From the NCBI GenBank assembly GCA_039545295.1, contig BCIK01000019.1, positions 62,001-126,000 of the forward strand: a DNA stretch of 64,000 nt. The letters run 5' to 3'. The first letter of the stretch is position 1, and every line of letters starts with the position of its first letter. The position numbers and the translations under genes are program-made. The notes beneath the pieces are model-generated. The model did not search any database. It saw only the letters and a list, made by a program, of their open reading frames with translations, and was not told where the DNA came from. Source of the DNA: Udeniomyces pyricola (taxonomy: Eukaryota; Basidiomycota; Tremellomycetes; Cystofilobasidiales; Mrakiaceae). This document shows positions 46,201 through 57,881 of this stretch, piece by piece.

Positions 46201-49200
46201 TGCTCATGACTCATGCCGCGTTATTTTTCTATAGCCTTCAATCTGCCTCCCGACAGTTCCGATCGAGTGTTGAACCAGAATCCGATTCAGATCTCAGCGG
46301 CACGTCTTTCTTTCGTGAGCCCTCGATGGGCCCTCCACAGCTTCCTCCATCATCGAGTGGCAGCAGCAGTGGTACAAGGGACCCTCACATCCGCTCTGCA
46401 TCCACGGCTCTTTCCGATACGGACGACGAAATCCGTTCCTCCTTCAGCCGCGATCTTTCCGAAGCTCCTTCGCTCTTTGAGCGTGAATTCTCTCTCGATG
46501 CGAGTTCGACTTCGGGTTCTCCACCTCCTCCACTTCGATCCCGTTCGGAATCCATGACGCCTCCCCGATCCTTCTCTCGAGACGGTTCTTTAGCCTCGAC
46601 GACTTCAGAGCTTTCCCTCGCGCCCCCCCAAACACTCCTTCGCCCGTCGGCTCAAGCGACCATGACGGACTTTTTCGACCCGCTTGGATTTGAGGGTAAC
46701 TTTGGCCTCTTGAGCGCAGAGGATTTGGTCGTCGTTCGACCGTACAAAGGGGATGACGATGATCAGGTCTTGGAAGAGTTGAGACCAAAGTACATCGTCA
46801 TGTACGATCCTGATCCGGGTTTCATCCGACGGATCGAGGTAAGCATGCCCATCTCTATAAATTCTCGCTCTGAGCTTACCGAACAGAGAGGTTCCCTGCG
46901 TAGCTATAGAGTTGACAACCCAGGACTCGTCCCAACATTATCTCGGTTTCCATCTGCAACAATTTCTCACTCGCAGGTTTACCGCAGCTCGAACCCAGGG
47001 CTGGGCGTGCGCGTTTACTTCATGATGTATGTCGACTCGGTTGAGGAACAAAAGTACCTTAGCGGGTTGAGAAAGGAAAAGGAAGCATTTCAACGGCTTA
47101 TCCGAGAGAAAGGAGTCAGTCCTTTTTCCCCTCTGCCTCCACTTTGCTTTCTTCTCTTGTTCCATATACCCTGCTTGTTATGGACTCATGATGGTATGAT
47201 CATATGTAGGTTGCTGATCGATCGATCTGGTTGTCCATTCTCTCTTTTGGCGCGGTAGAATATGCTCCTCCCGCTTACAGGCGACCCTCGAGGTCGACCT
47301 CCCGCCGAATCCGAGGGTTTGCCATCGTTGGCCAAAGCCATTAGCTCACGTCTCGCCGGCGGAGCCGATGCGGCTCCTGCTGAACCATCGACGGTGAGTC
47401 AGATATATATCAAAACGAAATAATGGGGACAGAAAACGCGTAGCAAAGGGCAGGTTCGCTGTTGACACAGATTTTTTCTCCCTCTTCTCTCATCTCGACT
47501 ATCCTTCCCCCTTCCCGCTGAACCCCCCTCCCTCTCCCGCTCCTCCCCTGGGTCTCGTGTTGCGCGTTCTCCTATATCCGTCTTTCAGATCGTCGTCGAC
47601 ATGCGAGAATTCCGCTCGACGCTTCCTTCCCTCCTTCATGCCGCCAACATCCGCATCATCCCAGCAACGCTTTCCGTCGGGGACTACATCCTCTCGCCCG
47701 AGTTGTGCGTCGAGAGGAAGAGCGTGCCGGATTTGATCCAAAGTCTCGCGTCGGGTCGGTTGTGAGTCTACTTTGAGCTTGAGACATTTGATCAGACACA
47801 TGTGCCTTGTGGATGAAGTCGAAAGAAAATAATTTTATAAGGAGGAGATCGGTGTCCATGCAAACATACTGAATCGAGACTGACCTTGAAGCTGATCTCT
47901 TTCGGCCAACCCCCAACCCCCCTCCCCTTTGCCCCTCTCCCCTCAGATACACGCAATGCGAGATGATGAGCGTTCATTACAAGCAACCCATCTTGCTCAT
48001 CGAATTCGACGCAAACAAGTCGTTCACGCTGCAAGTGAGTCAATCAAGGAAGGGAAAAAAGGATGTCAAAAACTTGAGCTTCAGACCAACGTATCTCACA
48101 ACATTGTCTGTCTCCACACGTTTCTCCCCTCTTTTCTTGATCGTTTCTGCCTCTCCTCTTTCTCCTCCTCTCCTCTTCCCCCCCGCCCCCCCGCCCCCGC
48201 ACCATCTTCTCTTTCCGTCTCCTTTCCTCTTCTCACCCTGTCTTTCCTTTGTCAGCATATCGTGGACAGTCGAGTTCCCTCCTTCAAAAAAGACGTTTCT
48301 TCCTCCTCCAAACCCCCGACGTACCCCGCCTCTGAGCACTACATTCAATCCAAACTCGTCCTTCTCACGTTGACTTTCCCACGTCTGCGAATCCTCTGGT
48401 CGTCCTCTCCTTTCCAAACGACCGACATCTTCTCTGATCTCAAGGCGCAGCAGGACGAACCGAATGCGGAGAAGGCGGTGTCGATCGGGGGTGGTGGGGG
48501 AGAAGGGGAGGATGAGGAAGGAGGTGGAGGAGGTGGGGCAGAGTTGGCGGCTGGAGAGTTGTTGAGATCGATCCCTGGCGTGGTAAGTGATCCGCACGGG
48601 TTTTCGTGGTCTTCTTATCCCTTTTTTCTCTTTCTTTCTTTTCTTTACTCTCTCCTTGGTTTTATGCTGGACGTTGTATATACATAGAACGCTTGGGACG
48701 AGGCATGTTCAGTCAAAGTCGGAAGGATAGGAAGACTGATGCCCTCTCTTTCGCCATTTTCTCTCCTCCCTCTGCCTTTCTCTCTCTCGTTCCTTTGTCT
48801 CAATCTTGACCTGAAATATCAGAACGGGAGCAACTTCCGACACATCATGAACCGGGTTGAATCTATCAAGGCCATGTGCGAGCTCTCCTCGGCCGAACTC
48901 GAAGACGTAAGTCAGCTCTGGCCAACTGTTCTCTTTCATCATCATCTGGGGGATTCCAAGTCAACCCGAGCAGGAGCACAAAAGAATATATAAAGGGTAG
49001 ATAGAGGAAAGTCTAAACACTGACAGTTTTCTCCCTTTTCTGCTTTTTTTTTTTTACTTCACTTCGTCTCACTCTTTCTCCGATTCACTTTGGGTCTGAC
49101 CTGACGGTCGCCTTTGGATCCGTTCATCTCGATCTCCCCCTTTTCCTATGATATTCTTCCTGTCTCATCGTAGATCATGGGCACCCAACAAGGGAAGAAA

Positions 49201-49245
49201 GCATATCATTTCCTCCATCGCGACGTCCATCAGAAGGGATCATAA
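43246..49245 (+). CDS. RAD1: DNA repair structure-specific endonuclease subunit Rad1/XPF
   Basis: Seventeen exons run 43246-43404, 43538-43647, 43769-43891, 44038-44095, 44199-44311, 44431-44584, 44687-44835, 44967-45445, 45634-46129, 46235-46838, 46977-47114, 47259-47393, 47589-47761, 47947-48034, 48256-48582, 48823-48906 and 49174-49245. They give 1153 residues. With Rad10/ERCC1 the protein cuts DNA 5' of lesions in nucleotide excision repair and removes flaps in recombination. The degenerate SF2 helicase-like half is clear ([50 protein letters not shown]). The ERCC4 nuclease domain begins near 907 ([16 protein letters not shown]) and has the catalytic [20 protein letters not shown] segment (E948 R949 K950, D954). 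Tandem HhH residues follow ([24 protein letters not shown]). Basic Gly/Arg-rich and Ser-rich inserts lie in exons 9 and 10. Introns 9, 10 and 11 are all multiples of three in length. Confidence 0.96.
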
Positions 49246-49430
49246 AAATCAATCCACTCATACGATGGCTGACAACGTCGAATGATGGACCCGTGATTAA
49301 ACTGGTAAGGCTTACAGCCCGAACTTGGTGGTCCATATCCATGCCGCATGGATCATCATGCCGTACTGAGATTGTATATATATATATAAACATATATGTA
49401 CAGTGTATTATAAGGACTCATGGATTGCTG

Positions 49431-49480
49431 CTGCTGTGCCCGTGGCTCATAGAAACTGCTGTGCCCATGGCTCATAGGAA
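49431..49480. repeat. 25-base tandem duplication
   Basis: Two adjacent copies (49431-49455 and 49456-49480) match at 23 of 25 positions. Each contains GTGCCC followed by GGCTCATAG. It lies in the spacer between RAD1 and the transporter. Confidence 0.88.
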
Positions 49481-49893
49481 TCAATCGAATCGATGGAAAG
49501 AACGTTGACGTACTACTACCCGGCCGATCTTACATCGACGACATCGCTGATACGATTAGTATTCTATGCATGTATATATTATGCCCTGTATTTATACGGA
49601 GAAACGGTAGATGGTTAGCCAGCATGTTATACTGGATGGGAGTCTATATATGCAGGAAGAGGGTACATAGCCTGGAGGAGGATTGATCATCGTCGATCAA
49701 TACGCCGAGACTCCGAAGCTCCGACGATGTGCGTGCGACTGTCTCGAGGACCTCGACGTCCGACGGCCGGCCGACTGGAAACTGGAAGTGTCGCGTGAGA
49801 TTGACTGGCGCACGTAATCGTACGTACGTACAACATGCAATGCCGGCCGGAGTGAAACGGTTGATCGATATGAGGACGTGGAAGGTGACGATG

Positions 49894-49902
49894 ATCTGAT
49901 AA
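49894..49902 (+). promoter_or_regulatory. Candidate iron-GATA-factor site ATCTGATAA
   Basis: The nine bases match exactly the ATCWGATAA consensus known for fungal iron repressors of the Fep1/SreA/Urbs1 type, which silence iron-uptake genes when iron is plentiful. A second GATCTGATC follows at once (49905-49913). The site lies 1.0 kb before the siderophore transporter start. About one such match is expected by chance in 64 kb on two strands, so the gene context carries the argument. Confidence 0.5.
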
Positions 49903-50890
49903 AGGATCTGATCATCCAGACTTGTGCCTTTGCATGCATGCCCGGAGCGCTTTTGATCGATGATCACCGGGAACGCGCACTGCCAGTGTCGCGTGCGCAT
50001 GCGGCCCAGCCAGTCAGCCAGTCAGCTTGGCTTATAAGCAGCTGGCGAGGTTTGCCAAGCGTATGACTTGGGTGGAGGTATTAAATCCCCGATGTGCACG
50101 CATGAATGGATATTGGATATTGGGCGACGAGATCCAAGACTTGATTTGCCTTGCAGTGCAGCCATGTTTTGAGTGTCTCTTGCTATACGTCCGACCGACC
50201 ATCGACCGACACTGGCGACCATCGACCATCAAGTATTATATATATGGCCAGGTTAACCTTGCGCGCACGCGTGCGTACGAAATTGGGCGTCGGCGTGCCG
50301 GCGCGCGCTATGAATGATGAGACAGGCTCATTCCTGATATCGACCAACTGCGCCAGGCTGGCTCACATAGACAGAAATGATTGTCGCGATAAATAACATG
50401 TAGCATCTTGGACGTCGTCGAGGGAAGATGAATCGGATTGGACTGTTGGATCTTGAATGAATTGTCGTCGGTCCCGGAGCTGAGGAATAACGAGCCGGTG
50501 GAGGAGCCACTCCTACGCCATGGCCGTGTCGGAAGGCCGGCACAGAGCCAACAGAGCCGTCAAGAAATCTGATTGAAGGGATTCAGCTGGGCATTTGTTT
50601 GGTTCCGAAGGACCTCTATCAGATGGGCCATAATTTCGATTTTGCCCCGCCATCCTCGGCCATTCAATCTTTTTCTTCCTCTTGACCGTCCCATCCTCCC
50701 CCCCAACCACCTTTTTCATTCCCTTGCTTTCTCAACGCTTCCTCATATCAATCTCACTTCCCCTTCCTCTTCCCCTTTCAACCTCACAAACCCTCGCTCT
50801 CGACTCGAAGCTTCAACCCGCTTCGTTCTCCCCCCGCCCCTCCCACTCCAGACTGCCGCCTCGCCTCGCCTCATCGATCATCCATCCGCC

Positions 50891-53800
50891 ATGCCAGCCC
50901 AAATCCTGGTCTCAGAGCTTGACAGCCAACCCAACGAACCATACCAGGTCTCCGCTCAGCAGCCGGAGAAAGAACTTCACTCGGACGACGGCAGCGACGG
51001 TATCAAGCGCTCGTACGACGAGGAGGCTGCCCATCGGTCTCCACACTACAACGTCGACGGTGCGCCGGTCCCCTACGGAATAGCTGCCGTCGAGGCTGCT
51101 CAGGCGGCGGGTCTGAAGGGATGGTCTAAGTGGTCACTCTACATTGGGTGAGTCTCGCTATCCGACGTTCTCTTCTCCTTTTCTCGTGATCACGTCGATG
51201 GAACGACGTCAGTCAATCGTGGCGAGAATCCAGTTTCCTGTTTCTCGACTGCTGATCCCTTTGTCTTCTTCCCCCACGCCTCTCCCACCTCTTCTCTGCC
51301 ATACGATTGCAGACTCGCTCTTGCTTGCTACGTCTACTCTCTCGATGGTACTACCGTATGTATCTCGATTGTCTACATAACGATAGCTGAGTTTTCAAGT
51401 GGACTCTCGATCGAGTCTTTGACGACGAGCTGACGACTCTAAATGGTGCTCGCTTCTGATTGGTTCGATCTGATTCATTCTGTCTCTCCCTTCCGTCTCG
51501 TATCACAGACTTGGCAGGTTCGTTCGTCTACGCTCGCTTCCGCTGGGAAATCTCATCCTCATCTATCGGCCCGGATGAGCCATTTGCCGAATCTTCCTGC
51601 TGTCATGTATCATTTTCGCTCATGATGCGATCGTTTAATGTGTATCCTTGCCATCCCCCCCTTTTACGATGACAGTTCCTTCAAACCGCTACTTCCTCTT
51701 ACTTTGAGCACTCGCTCACCGGTACCGTCACTACCGCTTCGGCAATCATCATGTAAGCGTCCTTGCTCAACTTGTCACACCTACGCGGATCGTTTCGACC
51801 AGGCCGCTGATACCATGGTTTATTATACGTGCCCTACTTTTTTCTAGTGCTGTTGGCAAGCCCCTCGCCGCCAAGATTGCTGACGTCTGGGGTCGTGGAG
51901 AGACTTACTGCTGTGTCGTTTTCTTCTACTGTACGTGTTGACCTTTTAATACCTATCCTGCTTTACGAGATCGTGTTCGTCGCTGACGTGAGCATGCATG
52001 TTTGGCATCTACGCTCGATCCCCTCAGGTCTTGGCTACATCTTGATTGCCGGTTCGACGTCGTTGGGCATGCTCGCTGCCGGTAACATCATCTACAGTCT
52101 CGGTTACACTGGTCTTCAAGTCATGACTCAGGTAAGATACCGTTCTCCATTCGAAAACAACCTTCCCAAACAGAAGAACTCACAGAATCAAGACTGACGC
52201 TGGAGATTCTCGTTGACATCTAGGTTGTCCTGGCTGATGTCACGACCCTCAAATGGCGAGGATTTGCTTCGGGTCTCGCTACGATGCCTTTCGTTATCAA
52301 CACCTGGATCGGTGAGTCTATCAGTCGCATTGGTGCTCTAATATTGCCTCGAACGGCCAGGTCATGGTTTTATACCCATATTCACACCCTGCGTCCGTCC
52401 TTTCGTTCTATCAGCTTCCGAGGTCGTCGAGGGTGTAAGTTCAACTTCGTGTTGATCTCCAAGGCTCAAGACGGATGATCAAGTCCCTTCTTCAGCGGCT
52501 TTTTGCTGATTGATGTATCGTCTTTTCGGACAACAACGTCCGTTTTCTTGCCCCCCTCCCTTCCCCTTTGGTTTCTTTCTCCACAGATCATGAAAGGCAC
52601 GCGCTGGCGACTCGGCTACGGTATCTTTGCTATTTTGGTGCCCACGGCTCTCGCTCCCGTCATTATCACTCTCCTCTGGAACCAGCACAAGGCCAAGAAG
52701 CTCGCCCTCTTCTCGGCGCCCCCTAAGGTCGTTGTGGCACGAACCCCCGTCGCGACGGCCATGAGGAGCATCAAGCAAATTTGCATCGAGATGGACGTGA
52801 GTAATGCGAGGTTCTTGAATTCCGTACGTATGGGTATCAACTTGTCTTTGCTGACAAGGTTCCTTTGGTCCGTTGACATTCCATCAGATTGTTGGTTTGA
52901 TCCTCGTCGCTGCCTCCCTTGCCCTGATCCTTCTTCCGCTCGGTCTTGCCGCTGGTTCTTCTCAAGGCTGGAAGACTCCTTCCATGGTGAGTCTCTCATC
53001 TGCTCAAGTCGACCTCAGGCTTGCGCTTGCCCTGACACTGCCATGCTGTTCCTCTTTGCTTCTCTTCTGATGTTTCTTCTCCCAGATTGCCATGATCGTC
53101 ATTGGCTTTGTTCTATTCCCCGTGTTTGTCATGTACGAGTGGAAAGTTGCTTCGTGGCCGATTGCTCCCCCTCGATTCTTCAAGAACAAGACCATCCTCG
53201 TATGTCTGATCCATGTTCTATCTGCATACAACTTTGTTGTAACCCCTACTCATACTTGCCCCTTCCTCTCTCCCTTTCTTCCCAATCCTCCGTATAGGCT
53301 GCTTGCATCATTGGGTTCCTCGACTTCACTTCCTTCTACTTGCAATACACCTATCAATACTCGTGAGTTTTCTTTCTTCCCAATCAGCTGGCGAACAAAC
53401 ACCCTTCAGTGTCTAACGCACTCTGAACTTCACATTCCCTGCATTATCTATACTATCTCGTGATTGCTAGGTTCATCGCCGTCTTCAAGGTCGATTGGAT
53501 TCCTCGATACCAATCTTACTTTGCCCTAACTCAGACGCTCGCGCTTTGCGTACGTCCCTCTTTCCTTCTGTCCATCTTCACCGCGACCAACATACACGCA
53601 AGAGCCAATCCCCTAACGCTCTGAACTTTTTTCGTTATTATTATCTTATCCTGGTTTCGTTTCGTTTTGTCGGGTCCGGTGACAGATCTTTGGTCTTCTC
53701 GGAGGAATCATCATGGCTGCGACTCGACGATACAAGTGGATGCTCGTCACCGGACTTCTCATCAGGCTCCTCGGGGTGGGTCTCATGATTCACAGGTACG

Positions 53801-55021
53801 TTCTCAGTCCGCTCTCAGTCTTGGGGGATTTTTTTTTCCCACCTCGTATTCGTGCCCTATACCCGTGAGATTAACATCTGCCTTGAACTGCTTTTCGTTT
53901 GTTTCTCCGCTCGTCATAGTCGCGGTGGAAATGGTCCTACTGTCGAGGTGATTACCTATGCTTCCTGCTTCCTCTATCTACCCTTCTCTTTCACCTTTCC
54001 CTTCTTCCCAGTTCCTCTGTTGCAAATCAAGCCGTTTTGTGACACACGATCAACAAATCGACGTCCAATTGCTCACTATCCTCCTTTTGTCCTCCTTCTC
54101 TCAGCTCGTCATGTGTCAAGTCCTCCAAGGTATCGGAGGTGGTTTCGCTGCTATCGCGTAAGCATCATCACGGGTTTTTTCACGAACGTTTAATCCTTTG
54201 CTTTTCTGTTTGAATGCTCAGCATCTTCTCTTTTTTTCCCCTTAATTTCTAGTATCCAAGTTGGAGCTCAAGCCGGTGTGTCACATGCCGATGTCGCCTG
54301 TGTAACCGCGCTGGTTCTTCTCATCACTGAAGTCGGAAACTCTGTCGGATCCGCTATCGGTACGTCGTCATCATCATCTCCAAATCCACCTCTCGCATTC
54401 ATTCGTTTTCTCAACATCCCTCCCCACGCTTAGGCATCCTGACAAAAAAAAAACGTTTCTTTCCACCTTGAATTTTTTTTCTTCCTCCTTCTTTTCTCGA
54501 CATCCTTTTTTCTCTCTCTCTCTAGCGACCGCCATCTGGACCAACTTGATGCCCGGTCAACTCGCCCTTCACGTCCCTACGACCAACGCGACGCTCCTCG
54601 CCGAAATCTACGGCTCCGTCACCATCATCAACACCTACGGTGCTGACAGTCCCATCCGACAAGGTACTCTCCTTGCTTACGAGCATGTCATGAAGATCCT
54701 TTGTATCGCCGCTACCGCCGTCGCCGTCATCCCACCGATCGTCGCCATCTTTTGGATCAAGGATTACCGTCTTGGCGACGTTCAGAACGCCCATGATGGC
54801 AAGACGCTCGAGGGCAAAGAGTCAGTTCCTTGATCGGTTTTCTCTCCTCTCCTCTCTCGGCTTGTTGAGATGTTCACCCTTACTAACCTTTGTGTTTTGT
54901 TTCTTTTTCTTGTTCTTTTTCTTTCCTTTGATCTGCATCCCCCNCCCCCCCCCCCCTTTTTTTTTGCTTGGCCTCTTTCAGGACTGGCACTGGCGAAGTC
55001 AACGCTACTCGTCCTCTCTAA
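50891..55021 (+). CDS. Siderophore-iron transporter (MFS, SIT/ARN family)
   Basis: Nineteen exons give 626 residues: 50891-51147, 51313-51355, 51509-51517, 51676-51752, 51848-51930, 52028-52131, 52224-52311, 52415-52434, 52587-52796, 52888-52986, 53086-53199, 53298-53362, 53471-53549, 53686-53795, 53920-53947, 54105-54157, 54253-54359, 54526-54820, 54982-55021. The family imports ferric siderophores by proton symport through about 14 membrane helices. After a hydrophilic N-terminus of about 80 residues come ACYVYSLDGTTTWQFLQTATS, KPLAAKIADVWGRGE, TQVVLADVTTLKWRGFASG, FLDFTSFYLQYTYQYS, RRYKWMLVTGLLIRLLGVGL, QVLQGIGGGFAAIAIQVGAQA and the large last outer loop with TTNATLLAEIYGSVTIINTY. Exon 3 is 9 bases (TWQ) and exon 8 is 20 bases. 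The start was chosen at a good Kozak ATG (GCCATGCC). FTR1 lies 8 kb downstream. Which siderophore is carried cannot be read from the sequence. Confidence 0.95.
54940..54959. repeat. C then T homopolymer with one N, in transporter intron 18
   Basis: A C run with an undetermined base at 54944, directly followed by a T run, upstream of the last acceptor of the siderophore transporter. No codon is affected. Confidence 0.9.
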
Positions 55022-55934
55022 AAGCGCAAAACAAAAGAAGAAATGTTGTTTTCCTCCCTTTCTCTTGTGCTTCTTCTTTTTCTCTGTCTTCGATTAACTT
55101 TGGCTTCCTTCTTTCACGTATGTTGGTCTTTCGTCTCGTTCGATTATGTGCTATGTCTTCCCCCCCCTTCTTTCTTCCCCCTTCCACTTCGTTCTTCTTC
55201 CTAGATAAAAAAAAATCCCAGATCGATCCCATCACCACTATGTTGTCACCCCTTGTCATTGTTCTCTATCGTTCTTTCCTTCTATACAAGCGTGCGTGCG
55301 TGCGTCTATTCATTACTCTCTTCGTCTCCTTTCCTTTCTTTTCTTTCTCTCGATTTTTGTCTTTGATCGCTCTTCGTTTTTTTTTTCTTCCTTCCTTCCT
55401 TCCTTTTTTTTTTCTTTCTTCTTTCTTTTCTCGCTTCCTCTCCCTCTCTCTAGTCCTTCGAAGGAGTCTTTCCCTTTCCCTCTATTATGTTCCGTTTCGC
55501 TTTTCGTTGCTTCAACATATTATCCATCATCATGCCTCATCATGCCATCCTCATCCCTCCCTGAATCAGACATCCGTACCCAATATACGAGCCAGTACCC
55601 AGCGAAACATGATCCACTCCCATATCTATATATACAGAGCACGCCATCGAGGACTCATAAACAAAAAATGTCCCCAAAACAATCGTCAGAAGACCCAATA
55701 TAACACGGGTATCATCCCATGATCATTCGTAACAGGAATACCGTAAAATCCGAATTTGCATCATGTATATCGTAGACAAGTACATAACATGACATCAAGG
55801 CAAAAAAAAAAAAAAAAAAAAGAAGCAAAAAAAAAAGCTTCTAGCTTTTTTTTTCCCATCCCAACCCTCTTCCCCCGTCCCCCTTTCCCTTCCCTTCCCC
55901 CTTCACACGGGTATTATTCTCCTTCCTTCTTTTT
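55022..55934. other. Spacer between convergent siderophore transporter and SFM1 genes
   Basis: A 913-base, strongly T- and C-rich region (55020-55470) followed by mixed sequence and a poly(A) run at about 55803-55820. It takes both 3' ends. The long Phe/Ser-rich open frame across it is a translation of T-rich DNA. Confidence 0.65.
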
Positions 55935-57609
55935 TCAAAACTCAAACGGCCTATCCAAGTCCTTCTTCAGATGCTCCCGCATCCCCTCGGGCATCAACGG
56001 TCGACCGTCCGGCCCTTGGATGTATCGGAACGGCATCTCGACCGACTCGTTCGGCCCAAAGGCAATCGTCGGGAATTCGTTGTAGGTGATCGATTCCAAA
56101 GGGACTGTTTTTTTTTTAATTGTGAAGGAGGGGGGAGGGGGGGGGGTTTGGAAGGAAAGAGAGGTGAGAGGGGAAGATAGACAGCAACAGAGTTAGGGGA
56201 GGGGAGAGGAGGGAAGCAGAAGGAGATAGTTTGAAAGAGGTCGTGAAAAGAGACAGAAGAGGGGTATAGGTGTGTCAGCATGGGATACCTCCAAAATCAA
56301 AACCATCGATCCGATGAGATCAAAAAGTCGCATTAGAAAAAAAAAAAAAAAAAAGAGAGAGGTCCAATCCGTCCGATAAATCTCCTGGTTCCTTCTTCTT
56401 TTTTCTTTCTTTTTTCGTTTCCGATTCTTATTCTTCCCTTCCTAACCCCTCGACGCCCTGAGATGCCATGGGCCTAAAGCGGTCTGGCAGCATCTAGAAG
56501 CACGACCGAGATATTTCCCTTCCTCTCCTTCGTACACCACCCCATCCAAAAATTCAACAAGGAATGGGAAGAGGGAGGGGGGGGGGGAGAGAAGGAGGAG
56601 GAGGAAGAGAAACTCACTCTTATCCACAACGACCAGTTTCACGACTCCCAACGCAGTATCCGTCGTCATCTGAACGGGACCCAACCTCCTTCCTTCAAAT
56701 CCCATCTCCCTCAAGACCCTCGTCCTATCCAAAGGAGGATCATCCCCCAAGATCCCACCAAACAAAAACATCTCGAACCCTTTCGTGTCGTCGTCATCGT
56801 CGTTGGCGCCGTTGAAGTCATCGGGGGAGATTTCCTTTTCGGCTTTCGGGTCGAGGAGGCAGACTTTGTGGTGTGGGATGTTGAGTCGGGTCAGAACCGA
56901 TTGGATCGGTTCGGTATGCGCCGCGGGTGTCGCGAGGGGGTTGGAAGACGATGGGACGCGTTGAACGGAGGGGTCCGAAGGTGGTTGGAGAAGGGTAGAA
57001 ACGAGTTGAGAAGCGGAGTTGCGAGAAAGCGACGTGAAGTGAACAGTGGAGTCTTCCGGTGCGAGTTGGAGCATATGCTAAAGAGACGTCCACATCAAAA
57101 GCGAGGAAAAAGAGGAACACAGAAGCGGATTGGGGGGGATGGATAGGGTTTTGGAAAGAGAGAAGGAAGAGCAAAAGAGTTCAATGTCTGAAGAAAGAGG
57201 CGTTGGCCGACCGACGGCAACGAAAGAAAGGGAAGAAAGCAGCTAGAGCCCCCTTTCCCTAAGAAGCAAACTGACCCTGTACTCGAGCTGTCATCATCCC
57301 CTCACATCAACAACACAACCCAAAAACCATCAGTACATCTAGCTCCGTTAGAATTCACGCCAATTCATTCATCAAGCGAAAGAATCCAGCTACGTAGGAG
57401 GGTAAGAGGGAAAGCGGCCATAACTCACGCAGACCCAAGCGGGAAGGCTCTTGGAATCTTCGTCATCTTCCTCGAGGTGCTCTGATAGGGGGTTGCGATG
57501 GGCAAGGAAAGAAACCAATGATGATGAGTATGTTGAAGAGCTGATGAGGAACAATGATGAGCGTGTTTGAGACGGATGTACCGATAGCGAACTGGATAGG
57601 CTTAGGCAT
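55935..57609 (-). CDS. SFM1: SPOUT-fold protein arginine methyltransferase Sfm1
   Basis: Five exons (57609-57582, 57481-57429, 57287-57276, 57077-56618, 56104-55935) give 240 residues. In yeast Sfm1 methylates an arginine of ribosomal protein Rps3; it belongs to the SPOUT methyltransferases. The N-terminus is rebuilt across four exons as IQFAIEHLEEDDED ... LPAWVCLEYRHML, which matches the family only with the 12-base exon 3 (LEYR) included. Later family blocks are FGGILGDDPPLDRT, LREMGFEGRRLGPVQMTTDTA (the knotted cofactor site), KLVVVDKIPLESITYNEFP and EMPFRYIQGPDGRPLMPEGM. An acidic Asp run (NDDDDDT) is inserted before FGGILGD. Intron 4 is 513 bases and has two G runs on the plus strand. 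Confidence 0.93.
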
Positions 57610-57881
57610 GATGCTGCTGCTGCTGATGATGATGATGAGGAAATGAACGTTGGGTTGGATAGGACAGAAACGCGCCAAGTCCGACGTCGGTTGATCGTTG
57701 TATATTCATCGCTTTCGCTTATTATCATGATCGATCACGTTTTACTACGAAATCACACCAAGGAAATTAAAACCCATCCCTTGACATGGACTCCTTTTCT
57801 TTCTTCCTTCTCATATTTGCCAACTCCTCACTGCCACGTCGCATCATCACAACGTTCATCTCGTCATACCCAAGTGGGTTA

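Larger units (their letters stand above)
49246..50890. promoter_or_regulatory. 1.6-kb region upstream of the siderophore transporter
   Basis: No gene is supported. It includes TA-rich runs, a 25-base tandem duplication at 49431-49480, an exact iron-GATA-type site at 49894-49902, and a pyrimidine-rich leader from about 50640 to the start codon. Confidence 0.55.

Noticed and set aside
50573..50890. In-frame upstream extension of the siderophore transporter start
   Set aside because: The added residues are Pro/Ser/Leu-rich translations of a pyrimidine-rich leader. The ATG at 50891 has a better context and gives the usual N-terminal length.
54772..55722. A 316-codon Phe/Ser-rich open frame
   Set aside because: It overlaps the last transporter exons out of frame and then translates T- and C-rich 3' flank.
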